64,000 nt of DNA, taken from contig NZ_PPXQ01000004.1 in assembly GCF_004798585.1 (NCBI RefSeq), positions 186,001 to 250,000 of the forward strand, written 5' to 3'. Shown here one piece after another: positions 13,437 to 22,647 of this stretch (its first letter is position 1; every line of letters starts with the position of its first letter). The position numbers and the translations under genes are program-made. The notes under the pieces were generated by a model, which saw only the letters and a list, made by a program, of their open reading frames with translations, was not told the DNA's origin and searched no databases. The stretch comes from Massilia sp. Mn16-1_5 (GTDB lineage: Bacteria; Pseudomonadota; Gammaproteobacteria; Burkholderiales; Burkholderiaceae_D).

Positions 13437-14011
13437 ACACCCATATTCAAGCCGTCCCGCTGGAAAAAGCATACCGCCTGCTGAATCACGGCCCGACCGT
13501 GCTGGTGTCGAGCCACCACGATGGCGTCGACAACGTCATGGCCGCGGCCTGGGCCTGCGCCCTGGACTTCGCGCCGCCCAAGCTCACCGTGGTGCTCGAC
13601 AAGCAGACCGCCACCCGCGGCCTTGTCGAGGCCAGCGGGCGCTTCGTGGTGCAGGTGCCGACCGTCGCGCTGCTGGATGTCACGAACCAGGTCGGCAACC
13701 GCGGCCTGGCCGACAATCCGTCGAAGTTGGCTGACGCCGGTATCGGCCTGTTGCGCCTCGCGGGCGATTCGCTGCCGTTTGTCGAAGGCTGCTCCGCCTG
13801 GCTGGCATGCCGCCTGGTGCCCGAGCCGCACAACCAGGCCGCCTACGACCTGTTCATCGGCGAAGTGGTTGGCGCCTGGGCAGACGACCGTGTATTCCGC
13901 GACGGCCACTGGCACTTCGAAGAGGCGGGTCCGGAATGGCGCAGCATCCACCACGTCGCCGGCGGCCACTTCTATGCCATCGGCGAGGCCATGCAGGCAC
14001 GATCGGAGTGA
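13433..14011 (+). CDS. Flavin reductase family protein
   Basis: Protein of 192 residues of the flavin reductase-like (split-barrel FMN-binding) family. Recognisable features are an early SSHHDGVDNVMAAAW segment, LDKQTATRGL, and a C-terminal HHVAGGHFYAIGE with conserved His and Gly. Such enzymes use NAD(P)H to reduce FMN or FAD, often for a partner monooxygenase, or are flavoproteins of unknown substrate. It is translationally coupled to the upstream LysR gene. No monooxygenase lies next to it, so its partner is unclear. Confidence 0.88.
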   Translation: MNTHIQAVPLEKAYRLLNHGPTVLVSSHHDGVDNVMAAAWACALDFAPPKLTVVLDKQTATRGLVEASGRFVVQVPTVALLDVTNQVGNRGLADNPSKLADAGIGLLRLAGDSLPFVEGCSAWLACRLVPEPHNQAAYDLFIGEVVGAWADDRVFRDGHWHFEEAGPEWRSIHHVAGGHFYAIGEAMQARSE

Positions 14012-14167
14012 ACATTCGAAAATTTCGATGCCAGGCCGGCAAACTACTCGCTTTTTGTTCGCCATGGGGACGCGCATAATGGCCTCCATGCACAGACGGC
14101 AGGCGCCACAAATGAACGGCGCCGAGGTTCGAATCCTTCGAATGGCCGATAACAAAAGGAGCGCATC

Positions 14168-14869
14168 ATGTTGAAAGTACGTAAAAGCGAAGACCGCGGC
14201 GTCGCCAACTTCGGCTGGCTGGATTCGAAACACACCTTCTCGTTCGGCCACTACCACGATCCGGCCCACATGGGCGTCGGCCCGCTGCGCGTGATCAACG
14301 AGGACCGCGTGTCCGCCGGCCGCGGCTTCGACGCCCACGGCCACCGCGACATGGAGATCATCTCCTATGTGCTCGACGGCGCGCTGGAACACAAGGACAG
14401 CATGGGTAACGGCTCCGTCCTGCGCTACGGCGACGTCCAGCGCATGAGCGCCGGCCAGGGCGTGGTACACAGCGAGTTCAACCACTCGAAGACCGAGCCG
14501 GTGCACTTCCTGCAGATCTGGATCCAGCCCAACCGGATCGGCGAACCGGGCGGCTACGAAGAGAAGCACTTCGACGCGGCCGACAAAATGGGGCGCCTGC
14601 GCCTGGTGGCGTCTCCCGACGGCCGCGAAGGCTCGGTCTCGATGCGGCAGGATGCCTCGCTGTACGCGACGATCCTGAACGGCGAAGACCGTGTCGCCTT
14701 CCCGCTGCAGGCCGGCCGTATCGCCTACGTCCATGTGGCGCGCGGTGGCCTGAGCGTGAACGGCGTGGCCCTGAAGGCGGGTGACGCGGTGCGCATCGAC
14801 GCCGAAGAGCAGGTAGTGCTCGACGGCGCGCAGGATGCGGAAGTGTTGTTGTTCGATCTGCCGCAGTAA
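14168..14869 (+). CDS. Pirin family protein (YhhW-like quercetin dioxygenase)
   Basis: Bicupin of 233 residues matching the YhhW type of pirin. All four metal ligands of the N-terminal cupin are visible: H57 and H59 (DAHGHRD), H101 and E103 (VVHSEF). Relatives oxidise quercetin in vitro; the physiological substrate is not established. The ATG is preceded by AAAGGAG. The 156 bases upstream hold an inverted GGCGCC repeat but no recognised promoter. A palindromic GTAGGGTGG-type element directly follows the stop. Confidence 0.9.
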   Translation: MLKVRKSEDRGVANFGWLDSKHTFSFGHYHDPAHMGVGPLRVINEDRVSAGRGFDAHGHRDMEIISYVLDGALEHKDSMGNGSVLRYGDVQRMSAGQGVVHSEFNHSKTEPVHFLQIWIQPNRIGEPGGYEEKHFDAADKMGRLRLVASPDGREGSVSMRQDASLYATILNGEDRVAFPLQAGRIAYVHVARGGLSVNGVALKAGDAVRIDAEEQVVLDGAQDAEVLLFDLPQ

Positions 14870-14874
14870 AGAAG

Positions 14875-14905
14875 GTAGGGTGGACGGGTTTTCCCGTCCA
14901 CGCGT
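14875..14905. repeat. Palindromic GTAGGGTGG-family element between convergent genes
   Basis: GTAGGGTGGACGGG, TTTT loop, CCCGTCCACGCGT. The 9-bp stem GTGGACGGG/CCCGTCCAC is perfect. It occupies most of the 44 bases between the pirin stop and the convergent LysR stop, so it may serve as a bidirectional terminator. Confidence 0.8.
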
Positions 14906-14913
14906 CCAACCGG

Positions 14914-15825
14914 TCAGCGCGGCAGGATCAGGCGATTCAGCGCGTCCGACCCGCGCAGGCGCTCGCGCCACCAGCGCAGCGCGGCGCCTTCTTCGCCGGT
15001 GCGCCAGGCGAGATACAGCGTCTCGTCGGGCTTCGGTTCTTCCACGGCCTTGACGATGAAGCGGCCTTGCGCGACGTCCTCGCGCACCCAGGCTTCGGGC
15101 AGGAAGCCGAAACCGAGGCCCGCGCGCTGGAAATCGTACTTGGTCTGCATGTCGGGCGCGGTCAGCGTGTCCTGGCCGAACAGCAGGCCCACCGTGCGCG
15201 CCTGCAGCTGGCGCGCCGAATCGGACACCGATACCGCCCGCTGCGACGCCAGGTCGCTTTTCGAGAGCGGCCGCTCGATCCCGGCCAGCGGATGACCAGG
15301 GGCCACCACGAACACGAACGAGACGGTGGCGATCGGCTCGGCCGTATAGCCGCCGCCCGGCGGTCCCATGCCCGCCGCACCCACCAGCAGGTCGGCCCGG
15401 CGCTCGAGCAGGGCTTCCCAGGTCCCCGACAGTTCTTCTTTCACCAGGCGCAGGCGCGTCTGGTCGGCCACGCCATAGAAGGCGGTGATGTCGTCCATCA
15501 GCGCACAGGGCGAGAGCATCGAATCGATCGCGATCGTGAATTCCGTCTCCCACCCCGACGCCACGCGCCGCACCCGGCGCTCCAGGTCACCCGCCGCCTT
15601 CAGCAGGTAGCGCCCCTCCTTGAGCAGCTCGGCGCCCGCCGCCGTCAATTCCACGCGCGGGCCGAAGCGCTCGAACAGCTGCACGCCCAGGTCTTCCTCG
15701 AGTTTCGCCACCGTGTACGAGATCGTCGACGGCACCCTGAACAATTCCTTGGCGGCGGCCGCGAAGGAGCCGCGGCGGGCGATGGTGTCGACGGTGAGAA
15801 GGGCGTCCAGGCTGAGTTTGAGCAT
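14914..15825 (-). CDS. LysR family transcriptional regulator
   Basis: LysR-type regulator of 303 residues. The start chosen is the ATG at 15825, giving the family N-terminus MLKLSLDALLTVDTIARRGS; the frame stays open 29 codons further but that stretch resembles no LysR start. The helix-turn-helix covers about residues 3-60 (SFAAAAKELFRVPSTISYTV), followed by an effector domain. It faces away from the TRAP operon at 16.1 kb, whose first gene starts 268 bases away on the other strand. Control of that operon is possible; control of pirin is the alternative. Confidence 0.9.
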   Translation of the reverse strand: MLKLSLDALLTVDTIARRGSFAAAAKELFRVPSTISYTVAKLEEDLGVQLFERFGPRVELTAAGAELLKEGRYLLKAAGDLERRVRRVASGWETEFTIAIDSMLSPCALMDDITAFYGVADQTRLRLVKEELSGTWEALLERRADLLVGAAGMGPPGGGYTAEPIATVSFVFVVAPGHPLAGIERPLSKSDLASQRAVSVSDSARQLQARTVGLLFGQDTLTAPDMQTKYDFQRAGLGFGFLPEAWVREDVAQGRFIVKAVEEPKPDETLYLAWRTGEEGAALRWWRERLRGSDALNRLILPR

Positions 15826-16003
15826 GCAGGTGGCGGTCGATCGCGTGAAATGGATGCCGGCATGATAACCCGGCAAAGCCGGATGGCGTGATGGATAGTT
15901 GATGGCAGTCAATTGATCAGCCTAGCTACAGGAGTATTGCTTGATCCTTCACAAAGCAAAAACGCGCCGCGCTGAGGCCGTGTAAGAAATCCGTAAGAAA
16001 ACG

Positions 16004-16028
16004 GGCACATTCTGGGAAATGATGTGCC
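16004..16028. promoter_or_regulatory. Inverted repeat upstream of the TRAP operon
   Basis: GGCACAT (16004-16010) and ATGTGCC (16022-16028) flank 11 bases, about 65 bases before the TRAP binding-protein start. Spacing of two helical turns between half-site centres suits a dimeric regulator, perhaps the divergent LysR protein. The sequence does not show which. Confidence 0.3.
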
Positions 16029-16092
16029 AGCTTTTCAGCCTCAACAGTATCGATTCAGTCCGTTTTTATAAAAACCAGACAGGAGACATACC

Positions 16093-17274
16093 ATGAAGAA
16101 GGGTGAAGGTGTACAGCATGACAGTGCGCAGGGTGGCAAGGAGTCGGGGCAATCCCGGTTGAAACGCAGGAAATTCCTCGGCAGCGCCGCCGGCACCGCG
16201 GGCGCCGCGCTGGCCTTCCCGATGATCGCCAGCGCGCAGGGAGCGACGAAGATGCGCTTCCAGAGTACCTGGCCCAGCAAGGATATCTTCCACGAGTACG
16301 CGCAGGACTTCGCCAAGAAAGTTAACGACATGACCGGCGGCGACCTGCGCATCGAGGTGCTGCCGGCGGGCGCCGTGGTCCCGGCCTTCGGCCTCCTCGA
16401 TGCGGTCTCGAAAGGAACGCTCGACGGCGGCCACGGCGTCATGGGCTACAACTACGGCAAGCAGAGCGCGATTGCGCTGTGGACCTCGGGGCCGGCCTAC
16501 GGCATGGATGCGAACATGGTGCTCGCCTGGCACAAATATGGAGGCGGCAAGGAACTGCTGGCCGAGCTGTACAACGGTATCGGCGCCAACGTGGTTTCCT
16601 TCCTTACCGGCCCGATGCCGACCCAGCCGCTCGGCTGGTTCAAGAAACCGATCAGCAAGATCTCCGACCTGAAGGGCATGAAGTTCCGTACCAACGGCCT
16701 CGCCATCGACCTGTTCACGGCCATGGGCGCGGCGGTGAACGCGCTGCCCGGCGGCGAGATCGTGCCCGCCATGGACCGCGGCCTGCTCGACGGCGCCGAA
16801 TTCAACAACGCCAGCTCCGACCGCCTGCTCGGCTTCCCCGACGTCTCCAAGATCTGCATGCTGCAAAGCTTCCACCAGAGCTCCGAGCAGTTCGAGGTCA
16901 CCTTCAACAAGACCAAGTACAACGCGCTGCCCGCGAAGATCAAGGCGATCATCGAGAACGCGGTCGAAGCCGCGTCCTCCGACATGGCCTGGAAGGCGGT
17001 CGACCGCTATTCGAAGGACTACCGCGACATGCAGGCCAAGGACGGCGTCAAGTTCTACAAGACGCCGGACGCCGTGCTGCAGGCGCAGCTGCAGGTGTGG
17101 GACGAGGTGGTGGCGAAGAAGGGCGCCGACAACCCGCTGTTCAGGAAGGTCGAGGCCTCGATGCGCGCCTTCGCCGAGCGCGCCATGAAGTGGGACATGG
17201 ACACCAACAACCCGCGCCGCATGGCCTACAACCACTACTTCGGCCGCAAGGCGCCTGCGCCCAAGAAGGCCTGA
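16093..17274 (+). CDS. TRAP transporter substrate-binding protein, TakP-like
   Basis: Periplasmic binding protein of 393 residues of the DctP family. The N-terminus has a twin-arginine export signal (RRKFLG at residues 25-30, hydrophobic stretch, then a SAQG cleavage region), so it is probably exported folded. The conserved ligand-arginine region (LKGMKFRTNG, about residue 195) and NNASSDRLLGF segment resemble TakP, which binds 2-oxo acids. AGGAG precedes the ATG. It heads a three-gene operon with the small and large permeases; a hairpin follows it. The 2-oxo-acid ligand is inferred from similarity of these segments only. Confidence 0.9.
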   Translation: MKKGEGVQHDSAQGGKESGQSRLKRRKFLGSAAGTAGAALAFPMIASAQGATKMRFQSTWPSKDIFHEYAQDFAKKVNDMTGGDLRIEVLPAGAVVPAFGLLDAVSKGTLDGGHGVMGYNYGKQSAIALWTSGPAYGMDANMVLAWHKYGGGKELLAELYNGIGANVVSFLTGPMPTQPLGWFKKPISKISDLKGMKFRTNGLAIDLFTAMGAAVNALPGGEIVPAMDRGLLDGAEFNNASSDRLLGFPDVSKICMLQSFHQSSEQFEVTFNKTKYNALPAKIKAIIENAVEAASSDMAWKAVDRYSKDYRDMQAKDGVKFYKTPDAVLQAQLQVWDEVVAKKGADNPLFRKVEASMRAFAERAMKWDMDTNNPRRMAYNHYFGRKAPAPKKA

Positions 17275-17305
17275 GCGTTCGTTGCGATAACAGGGTAGCA
17301 GTGAA

Positions 17306-17336
17306 AGGCGCGCGTCCCGCTGGCCGGGTCGCGCCT
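17306..17336 (+). terminator. Intra-operon hairpin after the TRAP binding-protein gene
   Basis: AGGCGCG (17306-17312) pairs with CGCGCCT (17330-17336), with an inner CCCG/CGGG helix, followed by GTTTG. It lacks a full U-tract, so it probably reduces or stabilises message between the abundant binding protein and the permeases rather than ending transcription. Confidence 0.5.
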
Positions 17337-17356
17337 GTTTGCGAGCGGAGTTCACC

Positions 17357-17941
17357 ATGCAAGATGTCCTGTTCTTCGTCGACCGGGTCAGCACCATGGT
17401 CGGCCAGGCCTTTTCCTGGCTGATCGTGGCGCTGACCTTCCTCGTGACCTGGGAGGTGTTCGCGCGCTATGCGCTCAACACGCCGAACCCCTGGGCCTTC
17501 GACCTCATGATCATGCTGTACGGCGCCGCCTTCATGATGGCCGGCGCCTACACCCTGGCCAAGAACGGCCACGTGCGCGGCGACGTGCTCTACAGCTTCT
17601 TCCCGCCGCGCCTGCAAGCGGGGCTGGACCTGCTGCTGTACGTCGTGTTCTTCATCCCCGGCGTCATCGCCCTGGTCTGGGCCGGCACCACCTATGCCGC
17701 CGAGTCGCTGGCGATCCGCGAGCATTCCACGCTCACCGCCAACGGGCCGCCCCTGTATCCGTTCAAGATGGTGATCCCGCTCGCAGGCATCCTGCTCCTG
17801 CTGCAGGGATGCGTCGAGATCGTGCGTTGCGTGGCCTGCCTGCGCCAGGGCGAGTGGCCGGTACGCGAAGCGGACGTCGAGGAAGTCGACGTCGACAAGC
17901 TCAAGGCGATGGTGAGCACGGACGAAGGGCGGCCGTCATGA
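17357..17941 (+). CDS. TRAP transporter small permease (DctQ type)
   Basis: Membrane protein of 194 residues with four predicted transmembrane segments and the DctQ-type early motif WLIVALTFLVTWEVFARY. The ATG at 17357 has GGAG six bases upstream; an in-frame TTG six codons earlier is not preferred. It couples the binding protein to the large permease in the inner membrane. Its stop overlaps the start of the large permease (ATGA). The C-terminus is a short acidic cytoplasmic tail. Confidence 0.92.
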   Translation: MQDVLFFVDRVSTMVGQAFSWLIVALTFLVTWEVFARYALNTPNPWAFDLMIMLYGAAFMMAGAYTLAKNGHVRGDVLYSFFPPRLQAGLDLLLYVVFFIPGVIALVWAGTTYAAESLAIREHSTLTANGPPLYPFKMVIPLAGILLLLQGCVEIVRCVACLRQGEWPVREADVEEVDVDKLKAMVSTDEGRPS

Positions 17942-19878
17942 GAAAGGAAATCTGGTTCGGCCTGTCCATCCTGCTGGCGATCGTCGCCGGCCTGTTCGCG
18001 CTCATGCCGGCGCCCGCCGACATGACCAACGGCCACCTTGGCCTGCTGATGCTGGCGCTGGTGGTGGTCGCCATCATGCTGGGCTTTCCGACGGCCTTCA
18101 CGCTGATGGGCATGGGCGTGATGTTTGCCTGGCTCGCCTTCCACAGCAGCGACCCCGCCCAGGCGACCGGCCTGACGCTGGAACTGATGGTGCAGCGCGC
18201 CTATTCGGTCATGGCAAACGACGTCCTGATCTCGATCCCGCTCTTCATCTTCATGGGCTACCTGGTCGAGCGCGCCAACCTGATCGAGCGCCTGTTCAAG
18301 AGCCTGCACCTGGCGATGGCGCGCGTCCCCGGTTCGCTGGCGGTGGCGACCATCGTCACCTGCGCCATCTTCGCCACCGCCACCGGCATCGTCGGCGCGG
18401 TCGTTACGCTGATGGGCCTGCTGGCGCTGCCTGCCATGCTCAAGGCGGGCTACAGCACGCAGCTGTCGGCAGGCTGCATCACGGCCGGCGGCTGCCTGGG
18501 CATCCTGATTCCGCCCTCGGTGCTGCTGATCGTGTACGGCGCCACCGCCGGGGTCTCGGTGGTCAAGCTGTACGCGGGCGCCTTGTTCCCCGGGATCATG
18601 CTGGCCGGCCTGTATGTCGGCTATGTCCTGCTCGTGGCGAAACTCAAACCATCGGCCGCGCCGCCGCTGCCGGCCAGCGAGCGCGTCGTCACGCTGCCGG
18701 CTTACACCGAGGCGATTCCGAACGCCCACGGAAAGATGGCGCTCGCCGGCCTGGCCGGCGCCCTCAAGGGACGGCGTGCCGCGATCGTGCCGGCGCGCAC
18801 GCTGGCGGCCAACCTGTTCATGGCGCTGCTGCCCGCACTGGCCTTTGTCGCCGTGATGGGCGTGAGTTACCGGATCGTCACGGCGCCCGCGGCCGCCCCA
18901 ACGGAGCTGGTCGAGATGGGCGCAGGGCCGTCCTTCGACAGCGCGCCGGCGGACGACAGCGGCGACCTGCAGGAGCCCCCAGGCGAAGGCGGGCTGGCCG
19001 AGCCGCCGGTGGAAGGGGGATTGGCCGAGCCGCCCGCCGACGGCAGCGCCACACCCGCAGCCGCGGTGGCGCCGGCGGTACCCGAGGCCGCCGCCAGCAT
19101 CCCGGCCGGCGAGCCGCTGGCACAGCCGGCCACCCGGACGTTCTGGATCGCGCTGGGTGTCGGCGCCGTTGCGCTCGCCATCTTCTACCTGTTTTTCAGC
19201 TTCGCGCGCCTCGAGATCTTCAAGATGCTGCTCGGGTCGCTGTTTCCACTGGCGATCCTGATCCTCGCGGTGCTGGGCAGCATCGTGTTCGGGCTGGCGA
19301 CGCCGACCGAGGCGGCGGCGATGGGGGCCTTCGGCGGCCTGCTATTGGCCATCGCGTACCGTCGCTTCAACTTCGCCCTGCTGCGCGACTCGGCCCACCT
19401 GACCGCCAAGACCACGGCCATGGTGTGCTGGCTGTTCGTCGGATCGAGCATCTTCTCGGCCGCGTTCGCGCTGCTGGGCGGGCAGGAAATTATCAACGAC
19501 TGGGTGCTGGGGATGGAACTGACGCCGGTACAGTTCATGCTGCTGGCGCAGGTGATCATCTTCCTGCTCGGCTGGCCGCTCGAATGGACCGAGATCATCG
19601 TCATCTTCATGCCGATCTTCATACCGCTGCTGGGTCACTTCAACATCGACCCGCTGTTTTTTGGCCTGCTGGTGGCGATGAACCTGCAAACGGCCTTCCT
19701 CTCGCCGCCGGTGGCGATGTCGGCTTTCTACCTGAAGGGCGTCGCGCCGCCGCACGTGACGCTGAACCAGATCTTCCTGGGCATGCTGCCCTTCATGGGC
19801 TTGCAGGTGCTGGGGATCGTGCTGTTGTATGCCTTTCCGGCGATCGGCCTGTGGCTGCCGGGCGTGCTGTACAAGTAG
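17938..19878 (+). CDS. TRAP transporter large permease (DctM type) with Pro/Ala-rich insert
   Basis: DctM-type sodium-coupled permease of 646 residues, well above the usual 425-440. The N-terminal half (to about residue 300) and the C-terminal half (about 400-646, including ATPTEAAAMGAFGG and a final LSPPVAMSAFYLKG) match the family. Between them, residues about 317-400 form a hydrophilic stretch of Pro, Gly, Ala and acidic residues with a short repeat (GGLAEPPVEGGLAEPPADG), bounded by extra hydrophobic segments. Longer DctM proteins exist in the TakM-like group, but the low-complexity insert is unusual. It ends the operon. Confidence 0.9.
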   Translation: MRKEIWFGLSILLAIVAGLFALMPAPADMTNGHLGLLMLALVVVAIMLGFPTAFTLMGMGVMFAWLAFHSSDPAQATGLTLELMVQRAYSVMANDVLISIPLFIFMGYLVERANLIERLFKSLHLAMARVPGSLAVATIVTCAIFATATGIVGAVVTLMGLLALPAMLKAGYSTQLSAGCITAGGCLGILIPPSVLLIVYGATAGVSVVKLYAGALFPGIMLAGLYVGYVLLVAKLKPSAAPPLPASERVVTLPAYTEAIPNAHGKMALAGLAGALKGRRAAIVPARTLAANLFMALLPALAFVAVMGVSYRIVTAPAAAPTELVEMGAGPSFDSAPADDSGDLQEPPGEGGLAEPPVEGGLAEPPADGSATPAAAVAPAVPEAAASIPAGEPLAQPATRTFWIALGVGAVALAIFYLFFSFARLEIFKMLLGSLFPLAILILAVLGSIVFGLATPTEAAAMGAFGGLLLAIAYRRFNFALLRDSAHLTAKTTAMVCWLFVGSSIFSAAFALLGGQEIINDWVLGMELTPVQFMLLAQVIIFLLGWPLEWTEIIVIFMPIFIPLLGHFNIDPLFFGLLVAMNLQTAFLSPPVAMSAFYLKGVAPPHVTLNQIFLGMLPFMGLQVLGIVLLYAFPAIGLWLPGVLYK

Positions 19879-19901
19879 AGAAGGAGTAAAAGGCGAAAAA
19901 A

Positions 19902-19927
19902 AAAGACCACGATCGCTCGTGGTCTTT
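19902..19927 (-). terminator. Terminator for ilvE (possibly bidirectional)
   Basis: AAAGACCACGA, loop TCGC, TCGTGGTCTTT gives a perfect 11-bp stem. On the minus strand it is followed by an uninterrupted run of Ts (19896-19904), a strong Rho-independent terminator about 50 bases after the ilvE stop. On the plus strand, it may also stop the TRAP operon. Confidence 0.9.
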
Positions 19928-19977
19928 CGCAGAACAGCCCGCCGCGTGTGCCTTTGGGAGCCTGAGCCCCGCCCAGG

Positions 19978-21075
19978 TCAAAACACGCGCTGGATCCAGC
20001 CGTGCTTGTCTTCGGCGCGGCCGTTCTGGATGTCGAGCAGGGCCGACTTCAGGCGGGTGGTGGTTGGGCCGGCTTCGCCGTTGCCGATCGCGGCTTCGAA
20101 GCCGTTGCCCTTGACCTTGCCGATCGGGGTGACGACGGCGGCGGTGCCGCAGGCGAAGGCCTCGGTCAGGCGGCCGCTGGCGGCGTCCGCCTTCCACTGA
20201 TCGATCGAGTACGGCTCTTCGCGCACGGTGATGCCCATATCGCGCGCCAGCACGATCAGCGAATCGCGGGTGATGCCCGGCAGGATGGTGCCGGTCAGCG
20301 GCGGGGTCTGGATCGAACCGTCTTCGAACACGAAGAAGATGTTCATGCCGCCCAGTTCCTCGACCCACTTGCGCTCGACGGCGTCCAGGAACACGACCTG
20401 GTCGCAGCCCTGGCGCGTGGCTTCGGCCTGCGCCGCCAGGCTGGCGGCGTAGTTGCCGCCGCACTTGGCGTCACCGGTGCCGCCGGGTGCGGCGCGGATG
20501 TAGTTTTCGGAGACCCACAGGGTCACGCCGGCGGCGCCGCCCTTGAAGTAATTACCGGCCGGCGAAGCGAACACGCAGAACAGGTATTCGGCGGCAGGAC
20601 GCACGCCCAGCGCCGCTTCGGTGGCGATCATGAAGGGGCGCAGGTAGAGCGCCGCACCTTCGGTTTTCGGAATCCATTCGCGGTCGGTGCTGACGATGGC
20701 GTGGACGGCTTCCAGGAACAGCTCGTCCGGCAGCGGCGCCATCGCCAGGCGGGTGGCCGAGTTGCGGAAGCGGCGCGCGTTGGCGTCAGGGCGGAACAGG
20801 GCGGCGCCGCCGTCTGGCTGCGGGTAGGCCTTCAGGCCTTCGAAGATCTCCTGGGCATAGTGCAGCACCATCGTCGACGGATCGAGCGGCAGCATGCCGC
20901 GCGCTTCGACCTTGCCGTCGTGCCAGCCGCGGCCTTCGGTGTAGCGGATCGTGACCATGTGATCGCTGAACGCGCGGCCGAAGCCCGGGTTTTCGAGCAG
21001 CGCGGTGCGCTCGGGGGTAGGAAGGGGCATCAGGCTTTGCTGGATCGACAGGGTCGATGGACCAAATTTGTTCAT
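19978..21075 (-). CDS. ilvE: Branched-chain amino acid aminotransferase
   Basis: Fold-type IV PLP enzyme of 365 residues, of the longer BCAT form. It interconverts Leu, Ile and Val with their 2-oxo acids using 2-oxoglutarate/glutamate. The PLP lysine is at about residue 204 (GDAKCGGNY), with downstream LGGMNIFFVFEDG and a late TEAFACGTAAVV segment. The start is the ATG at 21075 (MNKFGPSTLS), preceded by GGAG; the frame stays open about 50 codons further without family resemblance. It is monocistronic with its own terminator. leuA lies about 8 kb away, on the same strand. Confidence 0.95.
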   Translation of the reverse strand: MNKFGPSTLSIQQSLMPLPTPERTALLENPGFGRAFSDHMVTIRYTEGRGWHDGKVEARGMLPLDPSTMVLHYAQEIFEGLKAYPQPDGGAALFRPDANARRFRNSATRLAMAPLPDELFLEAVHAIVSTDREWIPKTEGAALYLRPFMIATEAALGVRPAAEYLFCVFASPAGNYFKGGAAGVTLWVSENYIRAAPGGTGDAKCGGNYAASLAAQAEATRQGCDQVVFLDAVERKWVEELGGMNIFFVFEDGSIQTPPLTGTILPGITRDSLIVLARDMGITVREEPYSIDQWKADAASGRLTEAFACGTAAVVTPIGKVKGNGFEAAIGNGEAGPTTTRLKSALLDIQNGRAEDKHGWIQRVF

Positions 21076-21219
21076 ACAATCTCCGAAAAACGAAAGTGCG
21101 CGACAGTGCGCTAGTGCGTCGTCAGGCTGTATTATCGATGAAACACGGCATTTTGACAGCGTAATGTTCGCCCGGCCGGGTGAAAGATTGCGCTTGACTC
21201 GCGTCCATAGGGAGAAAAC

Positions 21220-22089
21220 GTGCTTCAATCGATCGCCAATGCTTCCACATCAAGCGCTGCACCAGCCTTGCCGCCCATGGGGCCCGCTCTGGTACTTCGG
21301 GTCCTGTCCAAGCGCCCGCGCCCCGCCCAGGCAAGCGCGCCCGGTCCCTTGACCTCCAGCTTCACGCTGCCCGCCATCGACGCCGCCCATGTCGCGCGTT
21401 ACGCCGCAGCGCTTGGTTTCGCGCCCGGCGCCGTGCCGCTCACCTGGTGGTACCTGCCGGTCCAACGCGCCCACATGACGACCATGCTCACGGATGCTTT
21501 TCCGTACCGGCTGGCCGGCATCGTCCACGTCGAGAACGAACTGGTGGCGCATGCGGCGCCACCTGCAAACACGCCGATTCGGCTCGATACCCGCATCGAC
21601 ATCCTGCCGCCGACCAGTTCCGGCGCGGTCTATTGCGCACTCGAGACGGCCGGCAGCGCCGGCGGCGAGCGCATTTTTACCTGCACCAGCAAGTACCTGG
21701 CCGTGCGCGGCCAGCGTTCCGGGAAAGGGGCGCGCCAGGTCCCGGCCGTCCAGCCCGGCAGCGTGATCGACAGCTGGACGCTGCCGCCGTCGAGCGGACG
21801 CGCCTACGCCCGCGTCTCCGGCGACTGGAACCCGATCCACCTGACGCGCTGGAGCGCGCGCCTGCTGGGCCTGCCTGCACCGATCATCCACGGCATGCAT
21901 TCGGTGGCCCGCAGCTGCGCGGCACTCGAAGCCGCGGCGGGGCGGCGGGTGAGTGCGATGTCGGTGCGCTTCACGGCGCCGGTGCCCTTGGGCTCGACCG
22001 TCGTGCTGACGAGCGGTAACGCGCCCGGACGCTATGCGCTGTCCTGCGGCGAGGCACTGGCGGCGGAGGGGGCGTACACCCTGGCCTGA
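21220..22089 (+). CDS. MaoC-like hot-dog acyl dehydratase
   Basis: Protein of 289 residues starting at GTG, with GGGAG upstream. The C-terminal half carries the MaoC hydratase signature (SGDWNPIHLT, then IIHGMHSVA; about residues 195-230), with the Asp/His pair used for hydration of enoyl-CoA. The N-terminal half resembles a second, degenerate hot-dog domain. Likely role: (R)-specific enoyl-CoA or related acyl dehydration. A thioesterase gene follows 81 bases later. Substrate unknown. Confidence 0.82.
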   Translation: MLQSIANASTSSAAPALPPMGPALVLRVLSKRPRPAQASAPGPLTSSFTLPAIDAAHVARYAAALGFAPGAVPLTWWYLPVQRAHMTTMLTDAFPYRLAGIVHVENELVAHAAPPANTPIRLDTRIDILPPTSSGAVYCALETAGSAGGERIFTCTSKYLAVRGQRSGKGARQVPAVQPGSVIDSWTLPPSSGRAYARVSGDWNPIHLTRWSARLLGLPAPIIHGMHSVARSCAALEAAAGRRVSAMSVRFTAPVPLGSTVVLTSGNAPGRYALSCGEALAAEGAYTLA

Positions 22090-22170
22090 AAAATTGCAGG
22101 GCCGAAAGTAAAGACGCGGAAAGCCTCGTACAATGGCCTGTATCTCCATCCACAGACCACCGGGAACGAC

Positions 22171-22647
22171 ATGAACGACCACCAGGGAAGACCCATCCAC
22201 GAACTGACGATGACGGTCCTGATGACCCCCGACATGGCCAATTTTTCCGGCAACGTCCATGGCGGGACCATCCTGAAATTCCTCGACAGCGTGGCGTACG
22301 CCTGCGCCAGCCGCTATTCGGGCTCCTATGTCGTCACACTCTCGGTGGACCAGGTGATGTTCCTGCAGCCGATCCACGTCGGCGAACTGGTGACCTTCCT
22401 GGCCTCGGTCAACTACACGGGCACCAGCTCGATGGAGATCGGCATCCGCGTCGTCACCGAGAACATCCAGGCGCGCACCCAGCGCCACGCCAACAGCTGC
22501 TATTTCACGATGGTGGCGGTGGACGCCAACCGCAAGCCGCAGGCGGTGCCGCCGCTGGTGCCGGAGACGGAAGAGCAGAAGCGGCGCTTCGAAAAGGCCG
22601 AGGAACGCAAGGCCTCGCGTAAAGCGCTGCACGGCAGGAAGCCCTGA
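22171..22647 (+). CDS. Acyl-CoA thioesterase, YciA/BACH type
   Basis: Hot-dog thioesterase of 158 residues. The N-terminal part has the family motif FSGNVHGGTILKFLDSVAY with the catalytic Asn and Asp, and RVVTENIQ in the helix-strand core; the C-terminus is a charged tail. It hydrolyses acyl-CoA thioesters in the cytosol. The neighbouring MaoC-like gene on the same strand suggests a fatty-acyl context, though 81 bases separate them and separate transcription is possible. Confidence 0.9.
   Translation: MNDHQGRPIHELTMTVLMTPDMANFSGNVHGGTILKFLDSVAYACASRYSGSYVVTLSVDQVMFLQPIHVGELVTFLASVNYTGTSSMEIGIRVVTENIQARTQRHANSCYFTMVAVDANRKPQAVPPLVPETEEQKRRFEKAEERKASRKALHGRKP

Noticed and set aside
14090..14160. 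tRNA-like T-arm sequence (GGTTCGAATCC)
   Set aside because: No acceptor stem, anticodon arm or CCA end can be built around it.
13310..15553. 747-codon minus-strand frame across LysR, flavin reductase and pirin
   Set aside because: It spans three genes with clear families on the other strand and matches nothing recognisable.
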